From Torymus aiolomorphi (taxonomy: Eukaryota; Arthropoda; Insecta; Hymenoptera; Torymidae): a DNA stretch of 64,000 nt. Each line of letters begins with the position of its first letter. Position 1 is the stretch's first letter. The stretch lies in NCBI GenBank assembly GCA_036365515.1, contig CM070874.1:115613235-115677234 (forward strand), given 5' to 3'. The position numbers and the translations under genes were made by a program. The notes beneath the pieces are model-generated. The model saw nothing but the letters and a program-made list of their open reading frames with translations. It was not told the origin of the DNA and did not search any database. Positions 20,719-34,528 of the stretch are shown here, one piece after another.

Positions 20719-21856
20719 TTGGGAGAGCTGCCGCGCAAAACGCAAGGTACAGTAACTGCACTGATGTAGGTACAGCAGACGCCCGAAGAATCTTTCATTG
20801 TATGGTAAATCAAGGAGCACTGAAGTACTCCACAGGCAAGTATGATTAACTATGTAAATTTAGTATAACTATAGTTACAATATAATAGTATATATATTTA
20901 TGTTTGACGAGACTACCTTTCTAAAGTCATTCTAGATTAGTTTTCGTTTGAATATATTTCATTTCAAAAGATATAGAATTCATAAATAAGTGATTAAATT
21001 TATTTTGTGAAAATGGATGATTGACCTCTTCCCTTACGGATTCTTTTAATAAAACTAGTAAGTTCAGGCACGCTGCGCGCGTTCTATTAAAATATTATGA
21101 ATTGAAAATTTATTTTACTTTTTAATTTCCGCTAATTTATCCAATCTTTTTATTGAAATGTAGATTGTATTTATTCCAGTTTATTCCTACAATAGAAAAA
21201 TTTTGAGGTTAGAAATCTAACTGTAATCAGAACAGTATTCATCGTCCTTCATTATTAACTAAAGATAAAATTTTAATACTTTTTTTTTTATTCAAAACCA
21301 AATTTTAAGTCATTAATACTATTTATTACGACTTATATTTTTAGGTTAAATGTTTCATAATTCCAAACTTTCTGGGTTTTATTTAGACCAATCAGCTTAG
21401 ACCTTAAACGAAAAGCTAACGTCACCGTCGATCAATCACGGGCTCCTTTTAAACGGACTTGATCAATCGCAAAGGTTTTATTTCGGCTTCACATTTCCGT
21501 CATCATTCTTTTAAGAGATGATTGCAATTTTTTTTTTCAAATATATAATATAATTAAATTGTTCATTTTTAATAAATAAGAAAACCGACTGATATTTTAA
21601 TATTTCTTTTAAGGATTCTAATGCATACAATATTTTTTACTTACTATACATATAAGATGACGTCTGAATAATCATTTAAATGTGTACTACAAGTGGTTAA
21701 AGGGTAAATTTTTTATTAAAATACTTTTTTTTGGTCTATCGAATCCATACATCAAATTTCCAAAAAATTTACTATAATGACATTTATTCATGGAAGAATC
21801 AAACGTAAGTCCTAAATTGTCATACGAGGATTCTTCTGTAGACGCGATTCTAGTAT
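20719..21856. other. AT-rich interval, no features
   Basis: Poly-T/A rich. Only short random frames. Nothing recognised. Confidence 0.5.
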
Positions 21857-22447
21857 CTAAAAGCTAGAACCAGAGCACGCTTTCGGCAGTATTATAGTAG
21901 TCAACCGTCCCGCATCGGCCGCGCACGCATAATACACGCACGGGGGGCGCGAAATGCACGTCGCTTGTCCTCGAACGGCGCGCGCTGCTGTTCGTCCCGT
22001 CCTTGTCTGGCGTCCGTGCGCGCACCGCTCCTGGCGCGAGAGACAGGAACGGGGCGAACGATCGCGCGGCACACGCAGTCCCTTTCTCGCGGCACCGCGC
22101 CACCCCGGGGAGGCATTCGGCGCGCGCCTCAGTCTCACTCGAGCCGCGCATCGAGCAACTTCGAGCCCACCTCTGCTCCCCTTTTTCGCGCGCCTCCCGC
22201 ACACTTCCTCCGCTCCGGCGCAGGGGTAAGCGTGCGCTCTCGCTCGCACGCTACGGTCGTTTCGGAAATGTGTCAATCGTCAAAGTTGCATGAGATTGAG
22301 ATGAACAAGAGAATAAGATAGAGGGAATTGCGGAAGGTGCACGAAATCCTCTGAATTGCGTGGTTCCCCCAATACGCAAAAAACACTACAGAAAGTTTAA
22401 CATGCGAGGATTAGAAAGTTTCGTTATAGTCTTGCGAGAAAAGACGA
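21857..22447 (+). other. CpG-rich island upstream of a candidate promoter
   Basis: Very GC- and CpG-rich (21900-22260) with long open frames on both strands in all phases. That is the expected effect of few AT-rich stop codons and not evidence of coding. Position just before the TATA/initiator pair at 22448-22483 suggests a proximal regulatory region. Confidence 0.45.
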
Positions 22448-22483
22448 TATAAAAAGTGTACATTATAAAAGTAAGTGCTCAGT
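22448..22483 (+). promoter_or_regulatory. Candidate core promoter (TATA + initiator)
   Basis: TATAAAAA at 22448-22455 and TCAGT at 22479-22483 (A+1 at 22481) lie 33 bp apart, the usual spacing of TATA and arthropod Inr. A second TATAAAA (22464-22470) is too close to use the same start. GGTCGC near +27 partly matches the DPE pattern. No transcript evidence. Confidence 0.45.
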
Positions 22484-22995
22484 GAATTTATCTGAACTTT
22501 AAAGCCGGTCGCCATAGATACGATTATAAAAGAGAAGAAAACAAACTGAATTTGTGACTCGATCTATAATAAAGTTATAGAAATATCCTCTCATGTAGCG
22601 CTGCACGTGTACACGCGTTCGGCGTTTGCGCGAGGATAACGGCGTGAAAATAGCGGTGATATTGACACTCAAGTGCATCTCCAAAAAATCTGTGCGCGTA
22701 CATGCGTTTTCCCAACGCATAAATTTGCACAATTTATCATCGAGAGAAACGGAGAAAGTGCAGGAGAGGAGGGTAGTCGGAAGAGGGAGAAGACGAGTAC
22801 CGAGAGGGTCAGGGCTCGCGTGCATGAACCCGTTCCGTATATACACATATCTATACGGCGCGTATATCGTGCGCGCCTCCGCGTGCATTGGCCCGTGATT
22901 GTATACACATGCACACACGCCGGTGGTGACCATGCAGTGTGAAGGACGTCAGTAGAGTTGCAAAGTGATGTGTTACTCTTCGAGTCCTACTCTAG
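22481..22995 (+). other. Candidate non-coding first exon
   Basis: From the putative start at 22481 to TAG|GTAAGC, a good 5' splice site at 22996. Several short upstream frames exist but none resembles a protein. If real, the following tens of kilobases could be its first intron, which would fit the lack of exons. The alternative is a chance donor. Confidence 0.3.
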
Positions 22996-23060
22996 GTAAG
23001 CAATTTCACCTCTCTTTGGTGTACGTTCACGTCTGTGTATGTATGTCGTGTGTATGCCGT

Positions 23061-23112
<52 letters not shown>
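23061..23112 (+). repeat. (GT)n microsatellite
   Basis: About 26 GT units followed by GCGCGC. Confidence 0.95.
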
Positions 23113-23118
<6 letters not shown>

Positions 23119-23344
23119 TTGGCATGGACGCCTGGATGTAGGTGAACTGCACGCGCGTGCAGACGAGGATGGATATACACGCACACTTGGAAACGTGTGT
23201 GCGTTTCTCTGCCCGATACGATATGTTCGCTCGGGCGAGTTTAACGAGTTCCTCAGTGTGTGTTCTAATTAAAATGATAGCCATCGGTATTTTCGTATTT
23301 GTTGTGGACGGCTATACCTATACACCTACACACATACACTAGCG

Positions 23345-26300
23345 TTCGCGGAAACGCGTAAGGGAAACCCATGTCGTTTGTTTTTCCTCGACAATTTATC
23401 TCGTTTTGTTTTGCTTTTTCGTTTTAATTTTGGATTGAGTCGAGCTATTCGATTTTTGTAATGGCTTTAGGGGTGAAATTTTACTACGGTTATAGTTATG
23501 AATTGAAAGATTTATGCGGTCGGAGTCAGTTCGAGCGCGCCTAATGGAAATAGATTATTAAATTCTGATCTAATTCTAATCGGTAATCTGAAGTTAATTG
23601 AGAGTATTTAAGGAATTTGATTGGATCTCGGTTCAAAATAAATCGCAAATAACAGGTTATTGATTTTGTTTTATAAATATTACTGAATTGATATTCTATT
23701 TTAGTTTGTATTGATATAGAATCACCTTTTGTGGATTTACTTGTATAATTTATAAACATACTAAAAATAACTTTGAACTTTTGCCATTCCAGAAAGATCG
23801 TATAATTTACTTTATAAAAAGAGTGTAATTATGCATATAAAAGAATATTTATTACTAACATTTAACTGAAAGGTACTATAATTTACGAACATCAGAACTC
23901 GTTGAATAATTAAATGTAGGAAATATATAACCAACTATATTTTGTATAAAAAAAATTATGAACTTACTTTATTTTACAACTTCTCATAAATCAAGTACAA
24001 TATGTACAATTTATAGCTTTTATTTTTATGCTCTTTGAAAGTAGCTCAAAAAAAGATGTAATGAATTTCCATTTATAGCTTACGAGATTTTGGTATATTA
24101 CCGCAATCAGCTTTGTGCTGAAGAATTAATGACTCTGTTGGATAATAAAAATAAAACTGTAGCAGCTCAAGGCTTCAAATTTTCCAATAGTCGATAACTT
24201 TGATACTATCAATGGAACGATTTATTACAGATGCATATTTGTAAATTTTAAATATTGTCAAAATCGACTTCTTGTAGAAGTTTTTGTGGTTAAAGACTCA
24301 GCTACTCAGCTTTAAAATTACTATCGTACAAAAAGTATCATTAAGAAAATAAAAGACTTTTTATTAGCAATGGTAGATATGCATACATTTCTCTTTAATT
24401 TTGTGAAATGTAACATTTTTACTAATATTTGTAAAACGGTATGAAACTATTTATGTCCAAAAATAACTGCATTAAATGTACGAAAAATCGTCAAGTATTC
24501 TAATCATTACTACATGATTGGAATTCCTTTTTAATGCGTGAAAATACTTGTCCGTCGTGCCGACAATCTTTTTTCCCTCCTGAAATATGCGTCCTCTTTC
24601 ACCCCTTTATCTCGGAAAAGAGAACTGCATTCCAGCTTCGTTCTTCGATTCCCGGAAAGAATATCGGTTTTTCGTAACGAACCGATGTGCTAGACGAGAG
24701 CTCGCTCACGCGGCAGCAGCGCGGCATTCTTCGCGTGGCTAGCGCGCAATTTCACGCAGCTAGACTGAGCGTGCGGCTCACGCGGAGAGGCTTCCACAGC
24801 TGCGATATAGTAATGCAAAGTCAAAAGGGCGGCATAGCGAGCGAGAAAGCGCCGAGCGATGCTGAAAAGCTTAAACACATTGCGCGCTTTGAGCTCGACG
24901 ATCATCCGGCAAAACTTTTATGGTCCGTGGTCGCAGAGGCGATCGACCAAAGCCATTCACGCGAATTTACAGCTACGGAGGATGGGAATAATGTGGGGAG
25001 GAAATTCTTTTTTCGAATTGCAGTCGAGGGAAATGACGAAGATGTTTCTCATTTTTTCAGGTCGTAAAAGGATACTTGACTGGAGGAGACCCTGGTGGAA
25101 CTGGAATTCCATTGGAACGCGAAAAATAAAACTGTTGCGTTTTGATAGACATTGCTATGATTTATGTAGTTCATACGACTTTTCACGCTATGAAAAATTT
25201 AATGAAATGTCGCTGAGAATTTGAGCTGAATTTTTACGATTACACTTTGATGACTTCACATCTGACTGAAATTTTGTACTATCATTTGTAAAGCAGAAAT
25301 TTCTGAATCCGACGTTTTTTTTAATATAAAACCTGTTTTATAGTCTGCATTAATACATTTCTATTTTTGGTAGATAAAACTTCAGTAAAATGGGCACAAA
25401 GAAAAATAAGGAAGAGAGCACCATCGAAAGTATCTGATTTTAAAACCGTGTCATATAAATGCATAGTAACGCTCAATCAAATTAATATTGACGAAATTTT
25501 ATTATAGTCTTGTGTAACATTAACTATTGTGGTTATATACAAATGTGTAATGTGAAATACTCGGGTACCGATATTCGACAAAGGCCACATTTGCATTCGC
25601 TGTACACGAACGTACTTGCTATTTTCGTCTGATTGGCTACGGCAAATTTGAAAGTTTTTCCACAATATCCGTTCTCCTCGATTCTGATATTACATTGAAT
25701 CCATACTCTTATCGCAAAACATATTTTCAAATATATTTTTTTGAAAATTTCTTTAGTCTATCAATAGAGGTACATTTATTCATAAAAACCAAATGATTCT
25801 TTTATGTAATAAAAATTAATACTAGTTTTGTATAGTATACCAATGAAAAATAATTTCTCCAATATACGTTTTTATTCAAAACTTTATTTAATGGTGCAAT
25901 AAATATTGATATTAAATTAACAGATAATCTATTTTTGGTTGATATATTTATTTTTAAGATAATAATTTTTTTGCAACACGTTCGTGTTATATAACATTCA
26001 GTTTATAATTCTATTGTATTGGTACAAATTACAGTACCTACATGTATTTACGTGTACACGTACAGGTCGGAAATTCATAGAGAAATGAAAGTGAAAAAGA
26101 GATAATAAATATCAGAAAAACTGGGAAAGGCAACAAAGGAAAAAGAAACGTGAATTGCTGATAAAGGATCGATTGGGACAGTCGTTGAACGAAAACGAAA
26201 TACTTTTTTACAGACGCGGTAACAATGTGCTTAAACAAATGATCGAAGGAGCAAAAAAAGTTATCAAAAGTGGTTAAAAATACAATTGTTAAGACAAAGA

Positions 26301-26400
26301 TAAACGGCAAAAATCTATATATGTGCAAAAAGAGAACGAATGAACAAATTGGACAGAAGAAAATAAAACAAAAAGCCGAGACAGAGATGCGCGAGGAGGT
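23345..26400. other. Non-coding interval, AT-rich with one moderately GC-rich patch
   Basis: AT-rich 23345-24600 and 25100-26400. The patch 24670-25070 is GC-richer and has a 126-codon frame without recognisable motifs or support from codon pattern. A minus-strand frame at 26038-26448 is hydrophobic only because the plus strand is purine-rich. Confidence 0.4.
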
Positions 26401-27843
26401 CGGTTGCTTAGACCGGCACTGAGTCCAGATTCGCCACCTGGGTGTCATTTACCGTCCAGCGTATTCGAGTTACACACCACTGTTCCACTCCCCCCGCCCT
26501 CTCCATCCTCTCTCTATCTCGCGCGTGTTCGCACGTGTGTATGTCTAGCCCGGGCTGTCGTTATCATTCTTCGCATGTGGTCGCGCCCGGAACACTCTCT
26601 CTCTCTCTCTCTCTCTCATCCTCTCTCTCTTTCCCTCTGATTCTCTTTCTCTCTCACTCTCTCCTGTGAGAGCGTTCGTTTGAAAATTGCGACACACCTC
26701 TCGCCCGAGGATTAGCGGCGTGTGTCTGCGCGCGCGCGGAACCCGATGCTCCGTGCGAGTTATTAACGTTGGTGCACGTGACACGAGCCGGCTTTATTCT
26801 TCTGGCGAGCGCTGACGGGGTTAATTGTTTAAGACAAGCGTTGGCTGACGAATTAGGCGGTGGAAATTGTTTTTTTTTTTCTGTTTGGCGAGAGCGATGG
26901 CCGGTGGAAGGGAATCAGCTGGGGACTTTATTAATCTGGAAATATTTTAAAAATGAAATTTTGTAGTAGTACACGGTAGAAATAAAATGTTATGAAATTA
27001 AATTCCATTGTTAACGTGTTTCTTCAAAATTAAGTAAAGTCTATATAGATAGTCTTTTAGAACATCTCTCGCAAAATTTATAGCTCTGTGGCTGGTTTTA
27101 TTCTGTAGCTTGTTCATTTAGATTGTTTGTCTATTCCTACAATTTTCGTAATTTTCTAATTGATCCAATTGGTAAATACCAATAGTTTTTCTCACTTTGT
27201 TACACCGTTTAATTGTAAATGTAGAAAATCATGAATGATGATAGTTCGCGTAAGATACAAAATAGAACACAGAAAAAACAAGTAAAATTTCGCCAAATCG
27301 ATGTGACTAATTCCTTTGTATTTTTCCAACGCCAATGCAAAAAAAGGCTACCTTATTTACAGACCCATTACCTACAGCCGACCGTCTGCCGCATAAATCA
27401 GCATTTTTTCCAACGCCACTGTACATACATCATCATCCTACAAAATTACTCCCGCGCCGGTCCCGCACACAGGCTAATTCGGTAATTTCTTTATCGGCTC
27501 CATCTATCCGCGCGAGCTTGCATACGATCCAAGGAGAAAAAATGGAGCCACGGGGTGTAATTGGATAAGGTATGGAAAACACAAGGAGCACGTGCGCCGG
27601 CGATTACGCTTTAATGCGCGCGCTCGCACTACGGGGGACACTCGCGAAAATTAGAACTGCCAGGCACGAGTAGTGCACGCGCGAGTGCATCGAAACGTTC
27701 TCGGCACCGTTACATGGTCGATTAGCAGGCGCAATTGGCCTCTCCCTAGCCGTGCGCGCGCCGCTAGACGGAGGGAACAGGGTTACGTCAAGATACGTAA
27801 TAATCGTTGTATCAGGATCGTTTTCCCGCTTTTTCTTGCGCTC

Positions 27844-27897
<54 letters not shown>

Positions 27898-28030
27898 GCG
27901 CGCGCGCTTTCTCTCTCTACATCCCGAGCCTCGTTTGTTCTCTTTTAGAAGCGCGTATCTCGAGCACCGAGATAAAAAGCGCCGTGCAGAACAAACGAGG
28001 ACATTCTTTGCAAGTATTGTTCTTTTATTG
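26401..28030. other. Two GC-rich islands with CT tracts
   Basis: Islands at 26401-26830 and 27480-27990. CT tracts at 26594-26617 and 27847-27897; CG alternation (GCGCGCGC) at 26729 and 27899. AT-rich DNA between. No credible coding. Confidence 0.5.
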
Positions 28031-29063
28031 GGTTAATTATATTCTGTCGGTTTAATTTAAGGATAAAGTTGACTAGTGTTGCGCTGTAATTAAGGGATGA
28101 AGTTGACTTTTTTAATTTGATAAACCGTAATTTTAAACGACATTAGTTGCACAAGAGAAGCTTCATGCGAAAGAAATTTTAAGCTTTCAATTTATTTTAC
28201 GGAAATATATAATACGTTATAACATCCTCTTTAATTCCACGTAATTTAAAACTTTATATCTCTGGATCTAGTCTTGTGAGTATATTCTTACGGTTGCTAT
28301 ATATTTTACAATTTTCAATCATTCTCAACTAGAATTTGTAAAAAAAAATCTTCATACTATTCAGCATCGTGATAAAACCTAAAAAAACAATATATAATCT
28401 TTCTAAAAAAAATTAGTAATATTAATTAATTTTGTATATTATTCTAATGATATAAAGAGTAGTTATTAAAACCGAAAATCGTGATACAGTTTTAAATAAA
28501 ATCAAATCATATAATATTTATTACAATGTTCATATTTTTAAATGATAGTAATTTTTGTTTATCGAATAAACGATAAATTGTGGAAAATATTTATTAAACT
28601 TCTACGTAGCTTAATAAATATTACAGCATACAAGCATATCAGTATAGTGTTTACATATCACTCTGCGCACCTAAAGATGCAATTTACAGTCCCTTTTTAG
28701 AGCCTCTGCTAGTTACATCAGGTGATAAGGTGTAAACACCTAGCTGCGAGATAAGGAGAACATTACGGCACTTCCATAGAAGACGAGCCTCCTTTCACCT
28801 GTAAAAGGAATCTTGAATGTGAGACTGCGCACATGCACATGCATAGGTGCCGCATAACTTGAACAAAGCTTTCGTTCAACTCGAGTTGGATGATACGAGA
28901 GTATAAATGCACGGCAAGCGTTAAAGCCTGAAATGCTCACAATGATGCTTTGTCCAATTTGACTCTTTCGATTTCAAAGTTTATGTGATTCAAGTTCTTT
29001 CACTATTGTATTACATTTGCACAGTAATGTTAATATCATGATTAAAATAGACGTATTATGTAC
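28031..29063. other. AT-rich interval
   Basis: No repeats or frames that I can support. Confidence 0.5.
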
Positions 29064-29779
29064 ATTATATATATGAGCAAATTTATAATTTGCCCACACT
29101 TACAGGGTTCAAAAAAAAAAAAAATTTTTTTGAAGGTACCCCTTCGCGACAAGTTTCTTTTCATTTTATAGGCCATAAAATATACGAAAAAACTCGCGAA
29201 CATTAGAACACGGTCTTGTGACACCGTTTTAGAAAAGAATCCATTTTTCTTATGAAAATTTAACATGGGAAAAATGGACGAAAAGTAGTCAGTGATGATG
29301 AGCTAATAGTAAGCTTTTAAATGTGCCAAAAAATATTCCACAAAAAAGCGATTAAAGTAGAAAAAAGAGTTTTAATTTAAGCTAAAGATAGTTAAAATCA
29401 GCCAGTTCTGCGAAAAGTTACGTGCATTCAAAAATCGCGAAAAATGACCAAAAATGAGCGATTTTTCCTAAATCCACATAATTCAATAATTTTTGGTCAT
29501 TTTTCACGATTTTCGAATGCACATAACTTTGTGCAAAACCGACCGATTTTAACGATCTTTAGCTTAAATTAAAGCTCTTTTCTAATACTTTAATAGCTTT
29601 TTTCTGGAATATTTTTTGGCACATTTAAAAGTTTACTATTGGCTCATCATCAGTGACTACTTTTCGTCCATTTTTCCCATGTTAAATTTCCATAAGAAAA
29701 ATGGATTTTTTTCTAAAATGGTGTCACAAGAACCCTCCAAGTGTGGACAAATTATGGATTTCCTCATATATAGAATTTC
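29064..29779. mobile_element. Large fold-back element
   Basis: Left arm 29064-29455 and right arm 29489-29779 are inverse copies from TATATATGAG..AAAT at the outside to AAAAATGACCAAAAAT at the inside, with a 33-base spacer. The left arm has about 108 extra bases (around 29108-29216, containing poly-A/T and AAGGTACCCCTTCGCG) absent from the right. It has no coding and no clear duplication. If transcribed it would make a long double-stranded hairpin RNA. Confidence 0.7.
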
Positions 29780-31690
29780 ATCTTTAATATACACCGAAGG
29801 CTCTGCTTTTTTTCACCTTTGCTGGAAAAAATAATATATATCTGACCAAATATACTATTTGAAGAAAAAAACGTTAGTTATACAAAAGATCAACGCCCCG
29901 GCGCATTTTTCTTTGAAGATCGATTATGTAGCGCTATCAATCGTCCATCAGCCGCTCTTAACAATGCCGTACACCTTCAGCGCGTACGCGGAAATCTAGG
30001 TGCGAGTCGCCCCTTGGAAGAAAAGCGAAGAAGAGGGGGCGTATAGCATTAAGGTCGCGGCTCTTAAACCCGCGCTGGTTTTCTTATCAGAAGCCGCTAC
30101 TGTATCGAGCGGCTGTACTCTCCCCTTCTCTCTCCCACTTTGACCTCGCGACATGCAATTCGACAATTAGAGAGCGGCCTACGAAGGAGAAAAGGGTATA
30201 TAATACGCTGTGCGTGCGCGTCCCAAACTGTATACCCTCGACGGTTTTTTCGACGTTGGGTACGGGTGTTCGATTACAAGCGATCCGTGCTATTTATTCT
30301 GTTTTTCATTTAGCTGGCGTGGTTGGCTAAAATTGGACGGTTGGAAGTAAGTGCCGGGGTGTAATGTCAATGACTGTTTTGAGGCTACGTTACAATCGTG
30401 TACGTCGATTTAATGAGGTACTCCGAGTGAAAAATGAAATACATTATGTCTGACTATATACGGATATTACTACTTACTGATCAAGTTTGATATTCTGGTG
30501 AGAAATTTGTTTTCACCTGTGAATAGAACGTCAAAAATGAAACATATGTAAAAAATATATTTTTACAATCAATATTTAGTCACCATTGATTGAGCATAAA
30601 AGAACAATATTTGGCCCAACTTGTCTATATATTTCAATACGTGGAATTTTTCAATTTTCGTTTAATAATATTTACAAACGCTGCTTCTCTCTCGAGCTGT
30701 AAAAATATCGCTGTAAAAGCAACCTTCAGATTAAAATTGAGCAACGAGCATTTTTAATTAACAAAAATTTAAATAAAACACACACACTCGTCCGACCGTA
30801 TACGCTCGAGAATTTTTCGTTTAACCCCCTAATCTTCAATAGCGCGCGAGCGAGCTCGGCATAGCCCACGGCCATAGAGTCGTTAAATCCTCTTATCTCT
30901 CTCATAAATATACAAAGAACGGCGCGCACCGCGAGCCGAAAAATACGCGATCATTCGCATAATTTTCATAAACAATTTCTCGGCCGAGCGTTGCCTCTTT
31001 CTCTCCCTCTATATAGACATAAATATTTTCCGTAAAAGCAATTCTCTCTCTTTATTTCTCCATCTCCCTCTATCCGTACGACGAGCGCACATTCTCCCGT
31101 CGGCGTCTAGCGCCGCATCTGCTGCACCATCGCGCACACGTACACGGTCCTGCTTCCTCGTCTGCTACTACTTTCCGCTGGCTGTGCCGCCGCGTCCCAT
31201 CGACCGACCTCGCGCGCGAGCGCTCAAATATAAGTCGAACGGCGACGATCCGATCCCACTCGTCCTGTATATCTATATCCTCACGTACATGTATATACAT
31301 ATATAGAAAGAGAGAGAAAGAGAGACACAGGCCCCGCGTCTCTTGCGCTTTCCGCACAGTCGCGTAGAAAAGAACGAAAAGTATGAGAAATTGAAAGATC
31401 AAAGATAAACGGAGAGAGAAAGAGAGAGAGAGGGGGAGAGTCACGTGAGGTCGACCGAGTTATACTTACGTGGACATACTACTATAACCTCCCCCTCTCT
31501 CTCTCCCTCTAGCGCGCGGAGCACCGACACACGAGAATACACTTATGCCGGGGCATTCATTTTCCGCTATCGTGCGCGAGCGTCCCGTGAATCTATATGC
31601 ATATGTATATATACGTATATATATGGAGCTCTGCCACGCGAGCACTAGCTCGATTGAAAAAAAGGAGTCACTACGGACCTACAAAGACAT
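29780..31690. other. GC-rich islands with a TATA-like site
   Basis: Islands at 29890-30360 and 30830-31680. GGTATATAATACG at 30194-30206 looks like a TATA box but no TCAGT initiator is found 25-35 bp downstream. GA/CT-rich parts at 31305-31330, 31410-31440 and 31490-31512. No convincing ORF. Confidence 0.4.
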
Positions 31691-32606
31691 TGTTTAACAT
31701 TTCAAATATTCAGGGCTGAGTGAGGGGAAAAAGCTCGCGTTTTAAAGAATCTGGAGGAGAGCGAGAGAGCGCTTTTATAGCTTCTTCGTTACGCGTCTTG
31801 TGTGTGAATTACTGATTTTCGAGCGAGCTCGTGGAGTAGAGTCGATCGAGGTAGAATTTTTCTTTTATTAGGGTTGAAGGACGGCGAAGATTGGAGAAAT
31901 TCGATTGTGCTAACGTAATAAAAATTGTGCTACAGAGGATAGTCATTCAAACAATATAATATTATAGTATTGCTGAAAATTTTATAATCACATTTTACTT
32001 TATTTATAATAAAGTATAATATTTTTTTATGAGTACTGTAAACAAGGATGATAATAAAAGAAGAATTTCCGCAGTGTAAAATACAATGAAAAAAATGATT
32101 GTTAAAGAGGTATAAAGTCGTTAGTTTTTATTTTTAAAGTATTATATCGAGCATAAATGAATTTTAATTAAGAGAAAACTGTAATTGCCTTATTATGGAA
32201 AATCTGATAAAGATTCTTTACGAACATAATATAATTGTGGAGCGCTTGGAAATATATTTATGATTAAGAGCATAAGGCACGAGTACTTTACTCATTTTTA
32301 AAAACTTTATTTTGTAATTACAAATTAATTTATGAATATTATGTTTTATCATTAAAAATGCTCAGTTTTATTTTATTAAAACTGTATAGAGTTGTATTTT
32401 TGTATATATAAATCATAGAGAATAAGTTCCCATTTTTATTCATTAGATTTCTTTTTATGGGTTATTGCATTATCGTTACGAAACTAACTCTAATTAAATT
32501 TGTAAGTCGGACCGTTTTCTAGGCTCAGGTTTCTTATTAATTCTAAATTCAATTATTTTAAATTAAAATATTTGAATATTCTATCCGGGGTCGCAGCTGT
32601 CTCTTA
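31691..32606. other. AT-rich interval
   Basis: Nothing recognised beyond short A/T runs; the last 3 bases are the TTA target of the next element. Confidence 0.5.
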
Positions 32607-32734
32607 GGCCCGAATTTATAGTCGTCACTTGGCACTAAGCACTTGGAATTCAGTATGGCGATAATGTTAATTTTATATCTGTATATATTGAATTCCAAGT
32701 GCTGAGTGCCAAGCGGCGACTATAAATTCGGGCC
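32607..32734. mobile_element. Harbinger/Tourist-like MITE
   Basis: 128 bp with near-perfect arms of about 50 bp (GGCCCGAATTTATAGTCG and its inverse, continuing through ACTTGGCACT and TTGGAATTCA). TTA on both sides (32604-32606, 32735-32737) is the TWA-type target of PIF/Harbinger elements. Confidence 0.75.
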
Positions 32735-33127
32735 TTAGCCGATTTTGTTCGATGACCACGGGGCAGGATGCGCATAGAAGTCGCCTGCGGACGTTTTGGT
32801 CAGCCGAGATAGCTTTTGATCTCACTCTCTGTTTGAGCTTTCAAACGAGCAGACGTATACTTGATGTATAAAAAATGTGTACCAGATATTAAATTTATAA
32901 AAAAACATTCCTGAACAACTTTTAGATACATCTTTAAGGATACATTTTAATTTCAAAAGTGTAATCTTAAAAAATCCTGTATTGGCATTTTTACAATAAA
33001 AAAACGTACAATTAATTGGTTAGACCATTTTGTAAGCATTCGCTAGAAGAAAATTAATTTTTTGTTCAATTTCATAATCAGTAGCTGCTTCATACAATGG
33101 TATGATTTGTCCAATTTGACTAATATT

Positions 33128-33703
33128 CCTGCGGTAGAAATTGTCTCTATCGGAAATGGCCAGGAAAATAATAAATAGCTAGTAAAAATAGTTGATTTCT
33201 GGATAGTGATGAAACGATTTTTCCGGTCATATTCTCTATTTAATGGAGATAACGCAACCTTAAAATGTTTGTACTAAAATTTCTCTGTAATCTGATCATG
33301 TATTTAAAGCTCAATATTAAAAAAGATAGCTAACCAAAACGTAAACACGAATTATTGGTATTTAATTCGTTTATAGTACTGTTTCAGGGGATGCAAACAA
33401 AAACAATGATTGTTCCGTTTGATTCTGTCTCTCTCACTCTTCGTCATAATAGCAAGCCTCTTATTAGCCTGATTAGCCGTTTCCTAACTTAACAAACTGG
33501 CCAACTTTAATATCTTTTAAATATAAATAAGCTAATCTAAATTTGTGAAAAAACTTATTCTATTGTCTATTAAATGGCGAATATGATCGGAAAAATCGTT
33601 TCATCGATGGATAGAAATGGCCAAGAAAAGTGTCTAGTTTTTGACGATTATTGGGGAAACTAGCTATTTATTAGGTAAATAATGGAATCGATTTCCACCA
33701 GAG
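33128..33703. mobile_element. MITE family D, copy 1
   Basis: Direct copy of 52845-53418 (same strand). Imperfect TIRs of about 110 bp contain AATAAATAGCTAGT and GATGAAACGATTTTTCC in inverted orientation. The core carries GATTCTGTCTCTCTCACTCT. No coding. Similarity between copies is high apart from small indels. Confidence 0.7.
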
Positions 33704-34528
33704 AAAACTTCTACAGTATAGTAATAATTTAGCAAACCGTTAAGAGACCAATATATAAAAGTATATTGAATTCTGATAAAACTGATTAAATTTTATATAT
33801 TGTTAATAACCACAATCTAAATTACTGTATGTTCTTTACAATACCTATATCAGAACATTACTTAACATATCCCTCAACGACAGACCATTCATTGACTTGC
33901 CAACAACGCGCCAAAACACTCAAGTACAACACCGACAGCTTCATCGGGCTAAAACGCATGTAGCGCCGTAATAAAACGGTGCGCGGGCGCGCTGACTGAC
34001 AAATCCATCGCTCGCTCGTGCGATGAAACCCGGTTGTTTTACAATTAACGCGCGTGTACAGCGTTTACTTCGGTTGGCGCGTATCGTCACGCGCACCTGC
34101 TCCAGTGGCGGTGGTGGCCGCGCAAAACGATCGGCACCGCTGACAAATCACTGGAGCATCCACTTCAAATTGGCCGGTTTAACGGGAAATTGATGGTCCC
34201 GCGCGCTGCCACCGCCGCAAAGTCGCGCGCGCATTTCTCTGCCGCACTTTGGACGGGCGCGGAGGGCGCCGCTGTATACGCATACGTATGCGATATGTCG
34301 ATACGCCTGCATGGAAATTTAGTCGTGTGCGCGGAAGAGAGAGAGAGAGCAGATGTACTTACAAAACGCGCGTGCACGGCAGAGCGAACTGTGCAGCGGG
34401 GGAAACGCTCGACGCCGGTGTAGGGAAAGCGATCTGTCACGCTGTACTGAGGTGGTATGAAATGGCTGTAAGGCTTTGTCGCGACATTTATTTTTACGTC
34501 TCAGTTCGCGACAGATTCATGAGTTTTC
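33704..34528. other. GC-rich island
   Basis: 33900-34440 is CpG-rich with (GA)5 at 34338. Overlapping frames on both strands are compositional. Confidence 0.45.

Noticed and set aside
21857..22321. Six overlapping open frames of 70-140 codons on both strands
   Set aside because: All lie in one CpG-rich patch with few stop codons in any phase, with no recognisable motif; compositional.
26038..26448. 136-codon hydrophobic minus-strand frame resembling a membrane protein
   Set aside because: The plus strand is purine-rich, which makes the minus frame Phe/Leu/Ser-rich by composition; no start context or homology-type motif.
30194..30206. Promoter at GGTATATAATACG
   Set aside because: No initiator-like TCAGT at 25-35 bp and no exon or donor downstream that I can support.
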